Below, piece by piece: positions 44,394 through 55,352 of a DNA stretch of 64,000 bases. A program made the position numbers and the translations under genes. The stretch's first letter is position 1, and every line of letters begins with the position of its first letter. This stretch comes from Beroe forskalii (lineage: Eukaryota > Ctenophora > Nuda > Beroida > Beroidae). The notes beneath the pieces were generated by a model that was given only the letters and a program-made list of their open reading frames with translations, ran no database searches and was not told the origin of the DNA. Location of the stretch: the NCBI GenBank assembly GCA_011033025.1, contig WFMF01000535.1:1-64000 (forward strand), in the 5' to 3' direction.

Positions 44394-47300
44394 TTATCTG
44401 GATGTTAACTCCGCTAAGATATTCGAGTACTGCTACTCTAAGGTGGCGGAGGGATCTTTAACTAAACGCGTTATCAGGTGAGATCTTATACTCTGATTGG
44501 ATCTCTTGTAGATCCATCCCCCGTTTAGTAGTAGTATACTTTTATACCAATCATATACCACCTTTCAATTATTCCATGTTTTAAAAGTTTCTAGATATAT
44601 TTAGACTTATAAAGCTAGAAAATCATAAACCTTTTCTCTTGTCTACTGTGGATAAGATTAGTATGTGTAACACTGGTGAACCGATTGTTTTATTTCTACT
44701 CGTAACCTACACAACTATTCTTTACCTGTAGAAGTGTACTTTGAGCTTTTTGCTATTCGCACTACTTTGTTCAGCACTACTTTGTTCAGCTTGTTCAGCA
44801 CTACTTTGTTCAGCACTACCTTGTTCAGCACTACCTTGTTCAGCACTACTTTGTTCAGCACTACCTTGTTCAGCACTACCTTGTTCAGCACTACTTTGTT
44901 CAGCACTACCTTGTTCAGCACTACTTTGTTCAGCACTACTTTGTTCAGCACTACTTTGTTCAGCACTACCTTGTTCAGCACTACTTTGTTCAGCACTACT
45001 TTGTTCAGCACTACTTTGTTCAGCACTACTTTGTTCAGCACTACTTTGTTCAGCACTTCCTTGTTCAGCACTACTTTGTTCAGCACTACTTTGTTCAGCA
45101 CTACCTTGTTCAGCACTACCTTGTTCAGCACTACTTTGTTCAGCACTACTTTGTTCAGCACTACTTTGTTCAGCACTACTTTGTTCAGCACTACTTTGTT
45201 CAGCACTACTTTGTTCAGCACTACTTTGTTCAGCACTACTTTGTTCAGCACTACTTTGTTCAGCACTACTTTGTTCAGCACTACTTTGTTCAGCACTACT
45301 TTGTTCAGCACTACTTTGTTCAGCACCACTTTGTTCAGCACTACTTTGTTCAGCACTACTTTGTTCAGCACTACTTTGTTCAGCACTACTTTGTTCAGCA
45401 CTACTTTGTTCAGCACTACTTTGTTCAGCACTACTTTGTTCAGCACTACTTTGTTCAGCACTACTTTGTTCAGCACTACCTTGTTCAGCACTACTTTGTT
45501 CAGCACTACTTTGTTCAGCACTACCTTGTTCAGCACTACTTTGTTCAGCACTACTTTGTTCAGCACTACTTTGTTCAGCACTACTTTGTTCAGCACTACT
45601 TTGTTCAGCACTACTTTGTTCAGCACTACTTTGTTCAGCACTACCTTGTTCACCACTTCTTTGTTCAGCACTACTTTGTTCAGCACTAAGTTTGAGACGA
45701 GGGAGGTGAGCCTGCTCCTTTGCCTGGACCTCTATCTCGAGGCTTCCCACAACCAGAAGGAGCTCACCGTCAAGAAGCTGGGATTTGTGTACAACGAACT
45801 AGCCTCCTACAACCTCAACCTCATTTCTCTGGAGGAAGCGATCCAGGTTTTCTGTTTTCTGTATCAATCTAGTTAAATCTATTAATCTGCCGGCATAAAT
45901 GTTTGCAGCAATGTTAAAGGAACGTGGAATGTAAAAAGAATTTGAAAGGAACGTGGAATGTAAAAAGAATTTCAAAGGACTGTTATTTCAGCAAGACGTT
46001 GCTAAGGAGCTTTTGAAGCAAAGCTTTGAGCACTTCAAGTCCGCACTATCCTACTTCTCAGATTGTTCAGATATCCACAACATTGCCCTAATCTACAGCA
46101 ACCTGGGCAAAGTCATGAGAATATCAGGTAAAAACATTGCTCTAATCTACAGCAACCTGGGCAAAGTCATGAGAATATCAGGTAAAAACATTGCTCTAAT
46201 CTACAGCAACCTGGCCAAAGTCATGAGAATATCAGGTAAAAACATCGCTCTAATCTATAGCAACCTGGGCAAAGTCATGAGAATATCAGGTAAAAACATT
46301 GCTCTAATCTACAGCAACCTGGGCAAAGTCATGAGAATATCAGGTAAAAAACATTGCTCTAATCTACAGCAACCTGGGCAAAGTCATGAGAATATCAGGT
46401 AAAAACATTGCTCTAATCTACAGCAACCTGGGCAAAGTCATGAGAATATCAGGTAAAACATTGCTCTAATCTACAGCAACCTGGGCAAAGTCATGAGAAT
46501 ATCAGGTAAAAACATTGCTCTAATCTACAGCAACCTGCGCAAAGTCATGAGAATATCAGGTTAAAACATTGCCCTAATCTACAGCAACCTGGGCAAAGTC
46601 ATGAGAATATCAGGTTAAAACATTGCTCTAATCTACAGCAACCTGGGCAAAGTCATGAGAATATCAGGTAAAACATTGCTCTAATCTACAGCAACCTGGG
46701 CAAAGTCATGAGAATATCAGGTAAAAACATTGCTCTAATCTACAGCAACCTGGACAAAGTCATGAGAATCTCAGGTAAAAACATTGCTCTAATCTACAGC
46801 AACCTGGGCAAAGTCATGAGAATATCAGGTAAAAACATTGCTCTAATCTACAGCAACCTGGGCAAAGTCATGAGAATCTCAGGTAAAAACATCGCTCTAA
46901 TCTACAGCAACCTGGGCAAAGTCATGAGAATATCAGGTAAAAACATTGCTCTAATCTACAGCAACCTGGGCAAAGTCATGAGAATCTCAGGTTAAAACAT
47001 TGCTCTAATCTACAGCAACCTGGGCAAAGTCATGAGAATCTCAGGTAAAAACGGAGATGTTTCCATGGCAGAAATGGAGTACTCTGTGACTACCTCTATA
47101 CCACGGTTTCAGTCGATTGTCATGATACAATGGATAAAATAACTGTTAAAAAAAAGAATGAAATAAAGTTTGCCTCGAAGATAACTGAGTAGATTTCTTA
47201 ATTACTAATTAATCATTTAATTACCAATTAATTAATAGCTAATTACTTCCACTGAACTAAGGTCAGCTGCTAATTAATTAACAGCTAATTACTACCACTG

Positions 47301-50029
47301 AACTAAGGTCAGCTGCTAATTAATTAACAGCTAATTACTACCACTGCACTAAGGTCAGCTGCTAATTAATTAATAGCTAATTACTACCACTACACTAAGG
47401 TCAGCTGCTAATTAATTAATAGCTAATTACTACCACTACACTAAGGTCAGCTGCTAATTAATTAATAGCTAATTACTACCACTGAACTAAGGTCAGCGCT
47501 AATTAATTAATAGCTAATTACTACCACTGCAGGTCAGCTGCAGGCTCGCTTCCACTACGGAGATAAACGAGGCCCCCTGCTTTTTGAGGAGAGGGAGTTT
47601 TACAAGGAAGCTATTGGGTACTACAACGAGGCCCTTGATACTCTCAGGAAACCTTCTGTTCAGGTTTAGAACTAGGGTAGTAGGGTGAATATTGTATTAG
47701 ATGAGGGTTGAGTTAGGTTTCAGGCTGAATTTAACGTTAGCTACTAAATCAGTAAATCATTAAATTGCTATCCAATTCGATGTCTTGGTAAGGAGTGAGT
47801 TATCTTTTCCTATGTTGCTATAACATTCTGAAAACAGTGAATACTAATAATCATCTCTCCCTAGAAAGACATCTGGTGCACTGTATCCAATGAACTATCC
47901 GGAGTTTACTTCTCTATGGCAACCATCTTACAGGTATACTTCTCCATAGCAACCATCTTACAGGTATACTTCTCCATAGCAACCATCTTACAGGTATACT
48001 TCTCCATAGCAACCATCTTATAGGTATACTTCTCCATAGCAACCATCTTACAGGTAAACTTCTCCATAGCAACCATCTTACAGGTAAACTTCTCCATAGC
48101 AACCATCTTACAGGTATACTTCTCCATAGCAACCATCTTACAGGTATACTTCTCCATAGCAACCATCTTATAGGTATACTTCTCCATAGCAACCATCTTA
48201 CAGGTATACTTCTCCATAGCAACCATCTTACAGGTAAACTTCTCCATAGCAACCATCTTACAGGTATACTTCTCCATAGCAACCATCTTACAGGTATACT
48301 TCTCAATAGCAACCATCTTACAGGTATACTTCTCCATAGCAACCATCTTACTGGCATACTTCTCCATAGCAACCATCTTACAGGTAAACTTTTCCATAGC
48401 AACCATCTTATAGGTATACTTCTCCATAGCAACCATCTTCCAGGTAAACTTTTCCATAGCAACCATCTTATAGGTATTCTTCTCCATAGCAACCATCTTC
48501 CAGGTATAGTTCTCCATAGCAACCAACTTACAGGTACACTTCTCCATAGCAACCATCTTCCAGGTATACTTTTCCATAGCAACCATCTTACTGGTATAGT
48601 TCTCCATAGTAACCATCTAACAGGTAAACTTCTCCATAGCAACCATCTTCCAGGTATAATTCTCCATAGCAACCATCTTACAGGTATACTTCTCCATAGC
48701 AACCATCTTATAGACATACTTCTCCATAGCAACCATCTTACAGGTAAACTTCTCCATAGCAACCATCTTACAGGTAAACTTCTCCATAGCAACCATCTTA
48801 CAGGTATAGTTCTCCATAGCAACCATTTTACAGGTATAGTTCTCCATAGCAACCATCTTACAGGTATACTTCTCCATAGCAACCATCTTACAGGTATACT
48901 TCTCCATAGCAACCATCTTATAGGTATACTTCTCCATAGCAACCATCTTATAGGTATACTTCTCCATAGCAACCATCTTATAGGTATACATCTCCATAGC
49001 AACCATCTTACAGGTATACATCTCCATCTAACAGGTATACTTGTGTAGTCACTACTATTTACTGATGATCTCCCTGCGCAGGATTACAGCACTGCAGAGA
49101 GTGGATCAGACAACAGTGAGTTAGTGAGAGAAGTGACTAACTACTACAACAAGTCTCTGACAATAAGTCAGGGGTTGGTGAGAGAAGGGTATACTCAAGC
49201 TGCCAGTAGAACGGGCTGCACTCACCACAAGCTAGCGAGTCTCTACCACGCCCAAGCCAGGGACACTTGGGCAGTGCCCAGGAAGAGGAAACGACTGTTT
49301 GGGTTAGCGGAGACGAATTACAAGCAAGCACTTTCTTACTTCAAGGGGAAGGTAAATGCGATATTTTCATGGGGTAACTGAAGACATTATCCAAACGCAA
49401 GCATATGTCAGATGTCTTGTTATGATTGATATCAGCCCCTTTTTTCACTCCTTAACTTGTCCTATGCCTTATGGCGATGATTAACCTTCCAATTTCTAAA
49501 ATTCTGAAAATTCCTAGGGTTTGGAGTGCATTACACCCTGTGCAATGTACACTCAACACTGATGTATTTCTAGGGTTTGGAGTTGGAGTATATCCAAGCA
49601 GCGATGGAGTACGTGGGGTTGTTGCAGTACCTCTCCCCCACCCCCAACTCAGCCTTAGCCACCTGCTGCAGCGTTCTCAGCAGTCTTAGACCCTTCCTAC
49701 TGACCTATCACGAGCTAGCGTCAAGGTCACGTGATCACAGCGAGAAACAAGTGAAGATGTTAACTTTGCTGAAGGATCAAGTGCTCTCCTTGCTCAAGAC
49801 CATCGTGATGTTGGCAAAGCAAGGAAAGCAAGTCAATGGGTTCCTCTGCGACACTAAGTCAGACAAACCCGAGGCCAGCAAGTCGCAGACTTCCAAACCA
49901 CAGGATTTGGAGTTGCGCGATGCTAAGACGATGTACGCTCAAGCCCTGAGGGTCTTTCAGAAGTTCGAGGTTGAGGATGGTATTCAGAACTTGCTTGATA
50001 GAGTGGTCGAAGTTTTATCTGTTCTGTGA
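44394..50029 (+). CDS. EDRF1: EDRF1 exons 13-19, copy 2 (intact TPR-rich C-terminal half)
   Basis: Exons: 44394-44477, 45684-45846, 45992-46127, 47533-47663, 47865-47933, 49082-49351, 49574-50029. All borders are GT-AG with matching phase, and no stop is met before the terminal TGA. Helical repeats include AKELLKQSFEHFKSALSYFS, YKEAIGYYNEALDTLRK, VTNYYNKSLTISQGLVREG and AETNYKQALSYFKGK, corresponding to the TPR region of EDRF1; the last exon is a long helical segment ending EVLSVL. On its own this copy lacks the N-terminal half, but exon 13 is in phase with exon 12 of the upstream block at 18371-18430. AATAAA at 50335. Confidence 0.82.
44757..45688 (+). repeat. 15-bp exon 14 acceptor array, copy 2 (about 62 units)
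   Basis: CACTACTTTGTTCAG repeated about 62 times, against about 10 in copy 1. Every unit ends in the acceptor TTTGTTCAG or CTTGTTCAG. All three plus-strand frames and two minus-strand frames are open over 300 codons, purely because 15 is a multiple of three; the (STTLF)n frame joins exon 14 in phase. Confidence 0.95.
46076..47051 (+). repeat. 54-bp exon 15 donor array, copy 2 (about 18 units)
   Basis: Same unit as at 25131-28411. Several units are mutated at the donor (CAGGTTAAAAC) or have one-base indels. It ends at GTAAAAACGGAGATG; the intron then continues through unique sequence. Confidence 0.95.
47052..47206. other. Intron 15 sequence between the two arrays, copy 2
   Basis: About 155 bp of unique intron sequence separates donor-side and acceptor-side arrays. 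In copy 1 this spacer is missing and the arrays touch. It may be the remnant of the original intron. Confidence 0.55.
47207..47540 (+). repeat. 46-bp exon 16 acceptor array, copy 2
   Basis: About seven units. The last reads CCACTGCAG-GTCAGCTGCAGG, a stronger acceptor than the ACTAAG of copy 1, at the same phase. Confidence 0.9.
47904..49032 (+). repeat. 30-bp exon 17 donor array, copy 2 (about 37 units)
   Basis: Uninterrupted GTATACTTCTCCATAGCAAC CATCTTACAG array; the empty site for the foldback element of copy 1. Confidence 0.95.
49512..49586 (+). repeat. Two-unit duplication of the EDRF1 exon 19 acceptor, copy 2
   Basis: CTAGGGTTTGGAGT occurs at ~49514 and again at ~49571, 57 bp apart; copy 1 has one acceptor (CTTCCAG-GGTTTGGAGT). 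Only the second leads into the long open exon; the first meets TGA. Confidence 0.8.
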
Positions 50030-51415
50030 GGGCATTGCTTTCGGTTCACTGCTGGTTTTATGAATGTTTTTAAGATCTTTAAAGTATTTATTTTAAGATA
50101 GACGTGATTTTGTGTACATTTAAATTTCCATTTATCCGTTATTTCACTATTTTGGCCTTTTGAAAACCGTAATTTAAGGAGGACTGAAAAAGGTTACAAA
50201 AATTTAAAAACGGGGTCGATGGATAATTTAATTCACCATAATTGAGTGATAAAGGAATGACATACAAAATGTGAAATGATTACTCATAAAACCTCCTGGA
50301 CAGGCTCCTAGAGGCTCAACACTTTAATCCATTCAATAAATTTTATTTACCAAAACATTATTTTCTGTGCCAAAACGTAACTTTTGTACCAAATTTGAAT
50401 GTTTTTGTGTTGTTTACGTGACGCGCGCGGTCTGGAAGATGTTGAACAGCATCGTGCACGTGAACGCAATTGCGCGCACTTGTAGAAATTAGGAGAATTT
50501 ACCAGCATGTTCCACAATGATTGATTTTCCGGTGTCATGGTATGCCCTATGATCGCACGAGCACTTTTCGGTGAAACATGGTGGAATAACGAATTAACTG
50601 TGAACATTGCGAGATTCGAACACTAGTCCTCGGAGTGAAAGTTTTACCATAACGGATTAAGCCTCTAAGCCTTAGCGTCGGTGGCTCAGAGCGGTAATCA
50701 CCGTTGGTTACAAATAAAAAGTTTATCGGAAGATCCCTGGTTCAAACGACGATGGGTCGACTGTTAATTACTTAAGATAAACACACCTTTTATTCGTGTA
50801 TTTCAACTCTGGAGTCAGCAGATTTCAAGTCATTGATAATTCTTAATATTGGTATAACGCGTATGTGTGCACATGGATCGATCGAAAGAGCACTTACACT
50901 TTTAAAGGAAGTAGTAGGGATTAACACAGCCGTTGGTCCACCCGAGAGCCACTGGATTGGTTAGTCCAATCTATAATACTGTTTCTGTTCCGCGTAGCGT
51001 ATCCTGTCACCGGGGGCTGATCGGGAAATTGTCTTAGGAAGCTCCCAAGGTGTATTTTGAAGGAGTCCAGGTCGTGTATGATGTTAACAGTAGTTCTGGG
51101 TAGTTTATTCCACAGTTTTGCAGAGCGTGTACAGCAAATGAACTGTCAAGAAGGGTCTGGGCAGCTATTGTTGCAGTCTTGTGGAGAAATGGGATCTTGA
51201 CTTTAATACCAAGTCTATTCTCGTAGAGCGCGCAAATATGAAATAACAGCGCGCGCGCAAAGGTGTAAATTTGCTTTTCATTGAAATTTGCACATTTTTT
51301 TTGACGAATCTTTCGATCGATCCATGTGCATTGTACACACATACGGGTAACAGCTAGGATTATCGATAAGGTTAGATCATTTGAATTTTGTAACAAATAC
51401 AATATCAAGTTATCT
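50030..51415. other. EDRF1 3' UTR and intergenic region, copy 2
   Basis: Contains AATAAA at 50335-50340, the two tRNA-like segments (~50610-50770) and otherwise the same non-coding text as 33800-35270. No gene seen. Confidence 0.55.
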
Positions 51416-51650
51416 GCTAACTCACCAGGCCACCCCCTTCCCTGGTATGTTGTTCCCCTATAGCTGTTCTTTGTAACCCTAAGCAAAAGGGGTAATATTA
51501 TAAGCAAAAGTAATATCATAATCAAAACGAACATAAAACATAAGAAAATGATTGAAATCTCGGTAAGAATTGCTACGGCGGTGTTACATGTTACAAAGAA
51601 CAGCTATAGGGGAACAACATACCAGGGAAGGGGTGGCATGGTGAGTTAGC
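51416..51650. mobile_element. Short inverted-repeat element (MITE-like), copy 2
   Basis: Same element as 35274-35510, with a few base differences. Confidence 0.75.
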
Positions 51651-51708
51651 GGGTGGGTGACATCTCATCTCAGGTCATTTCATCTCAGGACACTTCATCT
51701 CCCTGTCC

Positions 51709-51768
51709 TGACCCTAACCATAACCGGAACTCTAACTCTAACCCAAACCCTAACCCAGACCCTAACCT
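51709..51768 (-). repeat. Interstitial telomere-like repeats, copy 2 (empty site)
   Basis: CCCTAACC-type repeats continue through CCCAGACCCTAACC without the LINE found in copy 1. Confidence 0.7.
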
Positions 51769-52576
51769 TTGCGTAGAGTTGAAATATTGCGAGATAAAGT
51801 ATCGTGAGATGAAATTTCCGTTCCCCACACGGACAGCCTTTACCAGTGACAACTTATCCTAAATATCCAGTCATGCAGTACCACAGAGGCTGAAGATTAC
51901 GGGTCGTTTTGGGAAGTTCTGGGCCCCAATATGGCCCAAGAAGGCCGAAAAATAAAATTGATCAAATTTGATTTCCATCGACTGGAAAGTAATTATAATA
52001 GACATCCTAGGAAACATTCTGCGTGGTTTTTGCGTGAACTTGAAGTGTATCAGTATGCTAGTTACGTTACGACTCTGCCTGATGTGTACTTGTGGAGTAG
52101 GCTAATCCAGTAATTGCTTGTAGTCCAGTAATTGCTTGTACTCCTCATTGTATACTCTCCTCGTTACTCCTTTACCTCGCAACCACCCCTCATCGTAGGT
52201 ACGTTCCACCCTGTGTAAGAGTGCGTACTGTGTTCCATTCCACGCATTCTTGTGATTTTCTGGGGGTGGGGGAGGCCCCCTATCCCACCTACCCCCGGCC
52301 CTGTTATAGAGTTGTAGTATGCGCGGAATGCGCTCGGAAATGCATTTTAATCTACAAACCAGTATAACGGATTTTTATGATCTTATGTATCGCAGTGTAT
52401 TTTTATATAGACTACATTCACCTACATTTCGTTGCGTTTTTATCTCTCTGTGCAGTTAACTGATAAGCGCATGTCACACACCATTAACAACTACAAGTCT
52501 TGCAAGTGACATATACTTGGAGTACAACTAGTAACTACATTGTAATACAAGTGTACATTGGAAAGCCTCTTCTGGA

Positions 52577-54066
52577 ATGGATCACTACTCTCTAGATAGA
52601 ACACAGGACCTCTTGTTCGATGTGTCTACGATGCTGCATGAGTTTTCCCTCGAAACACAGTGTAAAGATATCAGTACAGTAGCGTCCGAAAGATTTGCGA
52701 GTGCAAAGTACAACAAAGAGGTATTATCAGTGTGGCTGGCAGAAACTTTGAAGCAACTAAAACTGCTACGATGGATTGAAAGTGTCCACAGGAAAGATAG
52801 ACGAGCTAAAAGAGGAAGTCATCAGCCTGCAGAAGCTGAAATTCAGAAACAAAGAAATTCAGAACTAAGATGAGAAGTACGTACGGTACGTACTTTTAAA
52901 TGAACCGTACTAGTACGTACTTTTTAAATCCTGGTGAAAAGTAAGTATAGGAAAATTCATGAATTATATTGCTAAACGCGGGAAAAGACGGAGCATGCGG
53001 AACAAAGAATAAATGAGGCAAATTCTAGAACTCTGCTGAAGCGTTTTAGGGCGTGATTCACGTACAAATGTGTGTAACAATAAGTATCGAACCTCCACAA
53101 TAAATTTTGATTTTCAAGAAATATTGTTCAATCGTACGCCTGGTACGGGTACGTACTTTTCAAATGGTCCGTACTAGTACGTACTTGTGGCCCGGTATCA
53201 TACGTACTTCTCATCTTAGCTTCAGAAACAAAGAAAACAATTCGATGATGCTCAGAGTGAGACGGTGGGAAAACTTCAGACTGCGCTTAAATCAGAGTTA
53301 AAGAACTACAGCGACGCTGTTACATCCAGTCTCAGTACTCAGGCCCCTAAAGTTTCAGCTAAGGAAATTGCTAGTGTCGTGAAGGATGTTGTGGCGACGG
53401 AGGACAGAAGCAGGAGCATTATCCTCTACGGTGTGAAGGAAGAGGAAAGTGAGGAGGTGGAAAAGACTGTGAGTGATGTGTTCACCAAGATGGGAGAGAA
53501 GCCCAGACATATATTTGGAATATATATTTAATGAATATAACTATTTATATTAATGTATAACCTTTTATAGGGTTTTCCTTTATGACCAAACTTGGAGTTT
53601 CTCTGGCTACTTACTTCAAGATCTCAGCTTATTTAACTAGCCCCGTATCGGGTTCTGTGGGAGATTAGGCAAGACGACGGCAGACAGGCCCCGCCACATA
53701 AAGGTCTGCCTTACGAGCAGTGATGCAGCTACAAGACTCAGGAAAAGTGGGAAAAAGTTGAGAGATGTCCCAGCAACTCGAAACGTGTTCGTGGCACCGG
53801 ACATGACCCCGGAGGAGAGAATGGAGCGGAAGAAGCTGGTGGAGCAGATGAAAGATAAGAAGAGTGCGACACCAGAGAAGCATTTCTACATCTACAAAGG
53901 CAGTATCAGGTGCAGTGACACAACCGCAACCCGCACAAAGACTGTACCCTCGACTGCTGCTCATCCTGAAGGTGTCCTGTCAACATACTTCAAGTCGTTA
54001 CTGAAAGAGGAGGAGAAAAATAAGAACTGTAGGTTGAGGACTCAAGCAAATGGCGTGAAATCTTGA
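52577..54066 (+). pseudogene. LINE ORF1, interrupted
   Basis: Remains of an ORF1 related to, but clearly different from, the intact one at 35920-36792. The block order is the same (coiled coil, RRM-like core, APDMTPEER-type C-terminal motif). It is broken by a frameshift before 52800, a MITE at 52868-53216 and a ~150-bp AT-rich insertion at ~53508-53655 that splits the EKPR-RLGKTTADRPRHIKV junction. Confidence 0.75.
52868..53216. mobile_element. 349-bp MITE with TA target duplication
   Basis: Terminal inverted repeat AGATGAGAAGTACGTAC with its complement at the right end, flanked by TA on both sides (52866-52867, 53217-53218). GTACGTACTTTT motifs recur inside in both orientations. TA duplication suggests the Tc1/mariner group. 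Confidence 0.82.
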
Positions 54067-54243
54067 GCACGTTTCGCAGCCACGCATTTGTAGCGTTTTG
54101 AGTGTGTTTTCAAGTCAGACCGTTGTGCGACAACTTTGCTTACCAGGAACATTTTTATTTATGATTATTCTATGTTTATATGTCTGACATTACGTTATAT
54201 TGTAATTTGACATTGTATATTATATTTCTATTTCTATTTCTAT

Positions 54244-55352
54244 AGCAATCATATAAGTCAAAGGAATGCTCATTTTTCCTTTTATCTTAGCCTCATTTGT
54301 TAGGCGGTTGATGACGTCATTATCTTAGCTTAGAGTGGAGAATTGATGACGTCATTATCATAGCTTAGAGTGGAAAATTGATGACGTCATCATCACAGTT
54401 CCTCCTGGTGTGTTAACACGCCGCCTGGGTCTCTTGGTGTGTGGAATGTAGTACATTGCTATTGTTGCCCGATCTAATTACCGCACATAATAACAGTCTC
54501 CTGTTCCCGTGTGTGTTGGAACTCTGCCAAACTCTCCCCCTTTCTATGAGAACATAGCCCTTTCTTTTGTACATTTTCTGTTTCATTTTCCGAGATTTGT
54601 CATTGCTGAGTGCCTATGACTCTATGAGTATGATTTATGAACGCTGTGATTTTAAAACCCTATTATTAAGAGATTTGATATGATTGCTTCATGCTCATAG
54701 CTTCATGCTATCATAGCTTATCCCTGGTTTAAATTTAAAAGATCTCCTGTATAATGAGATACACTGCGTGTATAGCATTACAATAGAAGGATTTAGGATT
54801 GGTTAGTAGGGGCAGCCTCTCTCTCTAGGAGCTCTAGGCGGGATTAGGTTCTGTTAAAGTGAGAAGGGCCGTATTTGAATATGTACAATTAAAGGGCTCG
54901 TGAGAATATCATATTTATTGGTTGAACTAGTCGTTTTTCCGTTAAACTTTAGAACTATCTCTGAATCAAATTTTGTGATTGATAAGGGTTCTTTTTCTTT
55001 GTCTTCTTAATTCGATCATTCAATCTTGCTTCATCATTTTTCCCTCTTCAAGTTCATACTCATAGCTTCATAGAGTGTGCTTTAACTGCTTTATCTTGGG
55101 TCCTGGATCCCACCATTGTGTGAAATGTCTGAATGCTGTAATTGAAGTATCTATTGCTCTACTGCTCATTTTAAAGCTTTCTGATCGCAGTAGGACAATG
55201 GTGCAGGCAAGATTGGGAACATGAATTGGACACTGAGTAACACTGATCCACACTGAGTAGTTACAAGGAGACAAGGGTTAGGGATTGAACTGCACTGTAC
55301 AGTAAGCACTGAACAGTGAGCACTGAACACTGGGCACTAACAGTGAGCAGAA
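54244..55352. other. Upstream region of the death-domain gene
   Basis: Contains three TGACGTCA sites, then AT-rich sequence and a short minisatellite (55300-55348) ending just before the ATG. The promoter probably lies here. Confidence 0.5.
54312..54389. promoter_or_regulatory. Triplet of CRE/ATF palindromes
   Basis: TGACGTCA at 54312-54319, 54347-54354 and 54382-54389, spaced 35 bp, each preceded by ATTGA or GTTGA. The middle one is TTACGTCA in copy 1. About 1 kb upstream of the ATG. Confidence 0.5.

Larger units (their letters stand above)
52408..54243 (+). mobile_element. LINE (ORF1 region) insertion present only in copy 2, degenerate
   Basis: Copy 1 reads GTGTATTTTTATAGCAATCA without interruption at ~40370-40390. 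The copy-2 insert has a leader, a broken ORF1 and a TTTCTATTTCTATTTCTAT 3' tail. ORF1 pieces: MDHYSLDRTQDLLFD (52577 on), a coiled coil KIDELKEEVISLQKLKFRNK in another frame, then ASVVKDVVATEDRSRSIILY with EKPR, and NVFVAPDMTPEERMERKKLV near 53790. Frameshifts and two nested insertions disable it. No reverse transcriptase is present. Confidence 0.75.

Noticed and set aside
44715..45876. Frames of 320-380 codons (AEQSS, VVLNK, STTLF, SALLC repeats)
   Set aside because: A 15-bp tandem repeat without stops is open in most frames. Only the (STTLF)n frame joins a real exon, and that is treated under the exon 14 acceptor.
47906..49027. MVAMEKYTCK and RWLLWRSIPV repeat proteins on the minus strand
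   Set aside because: Antisense readings of the 30-bp exon 17 donor array.
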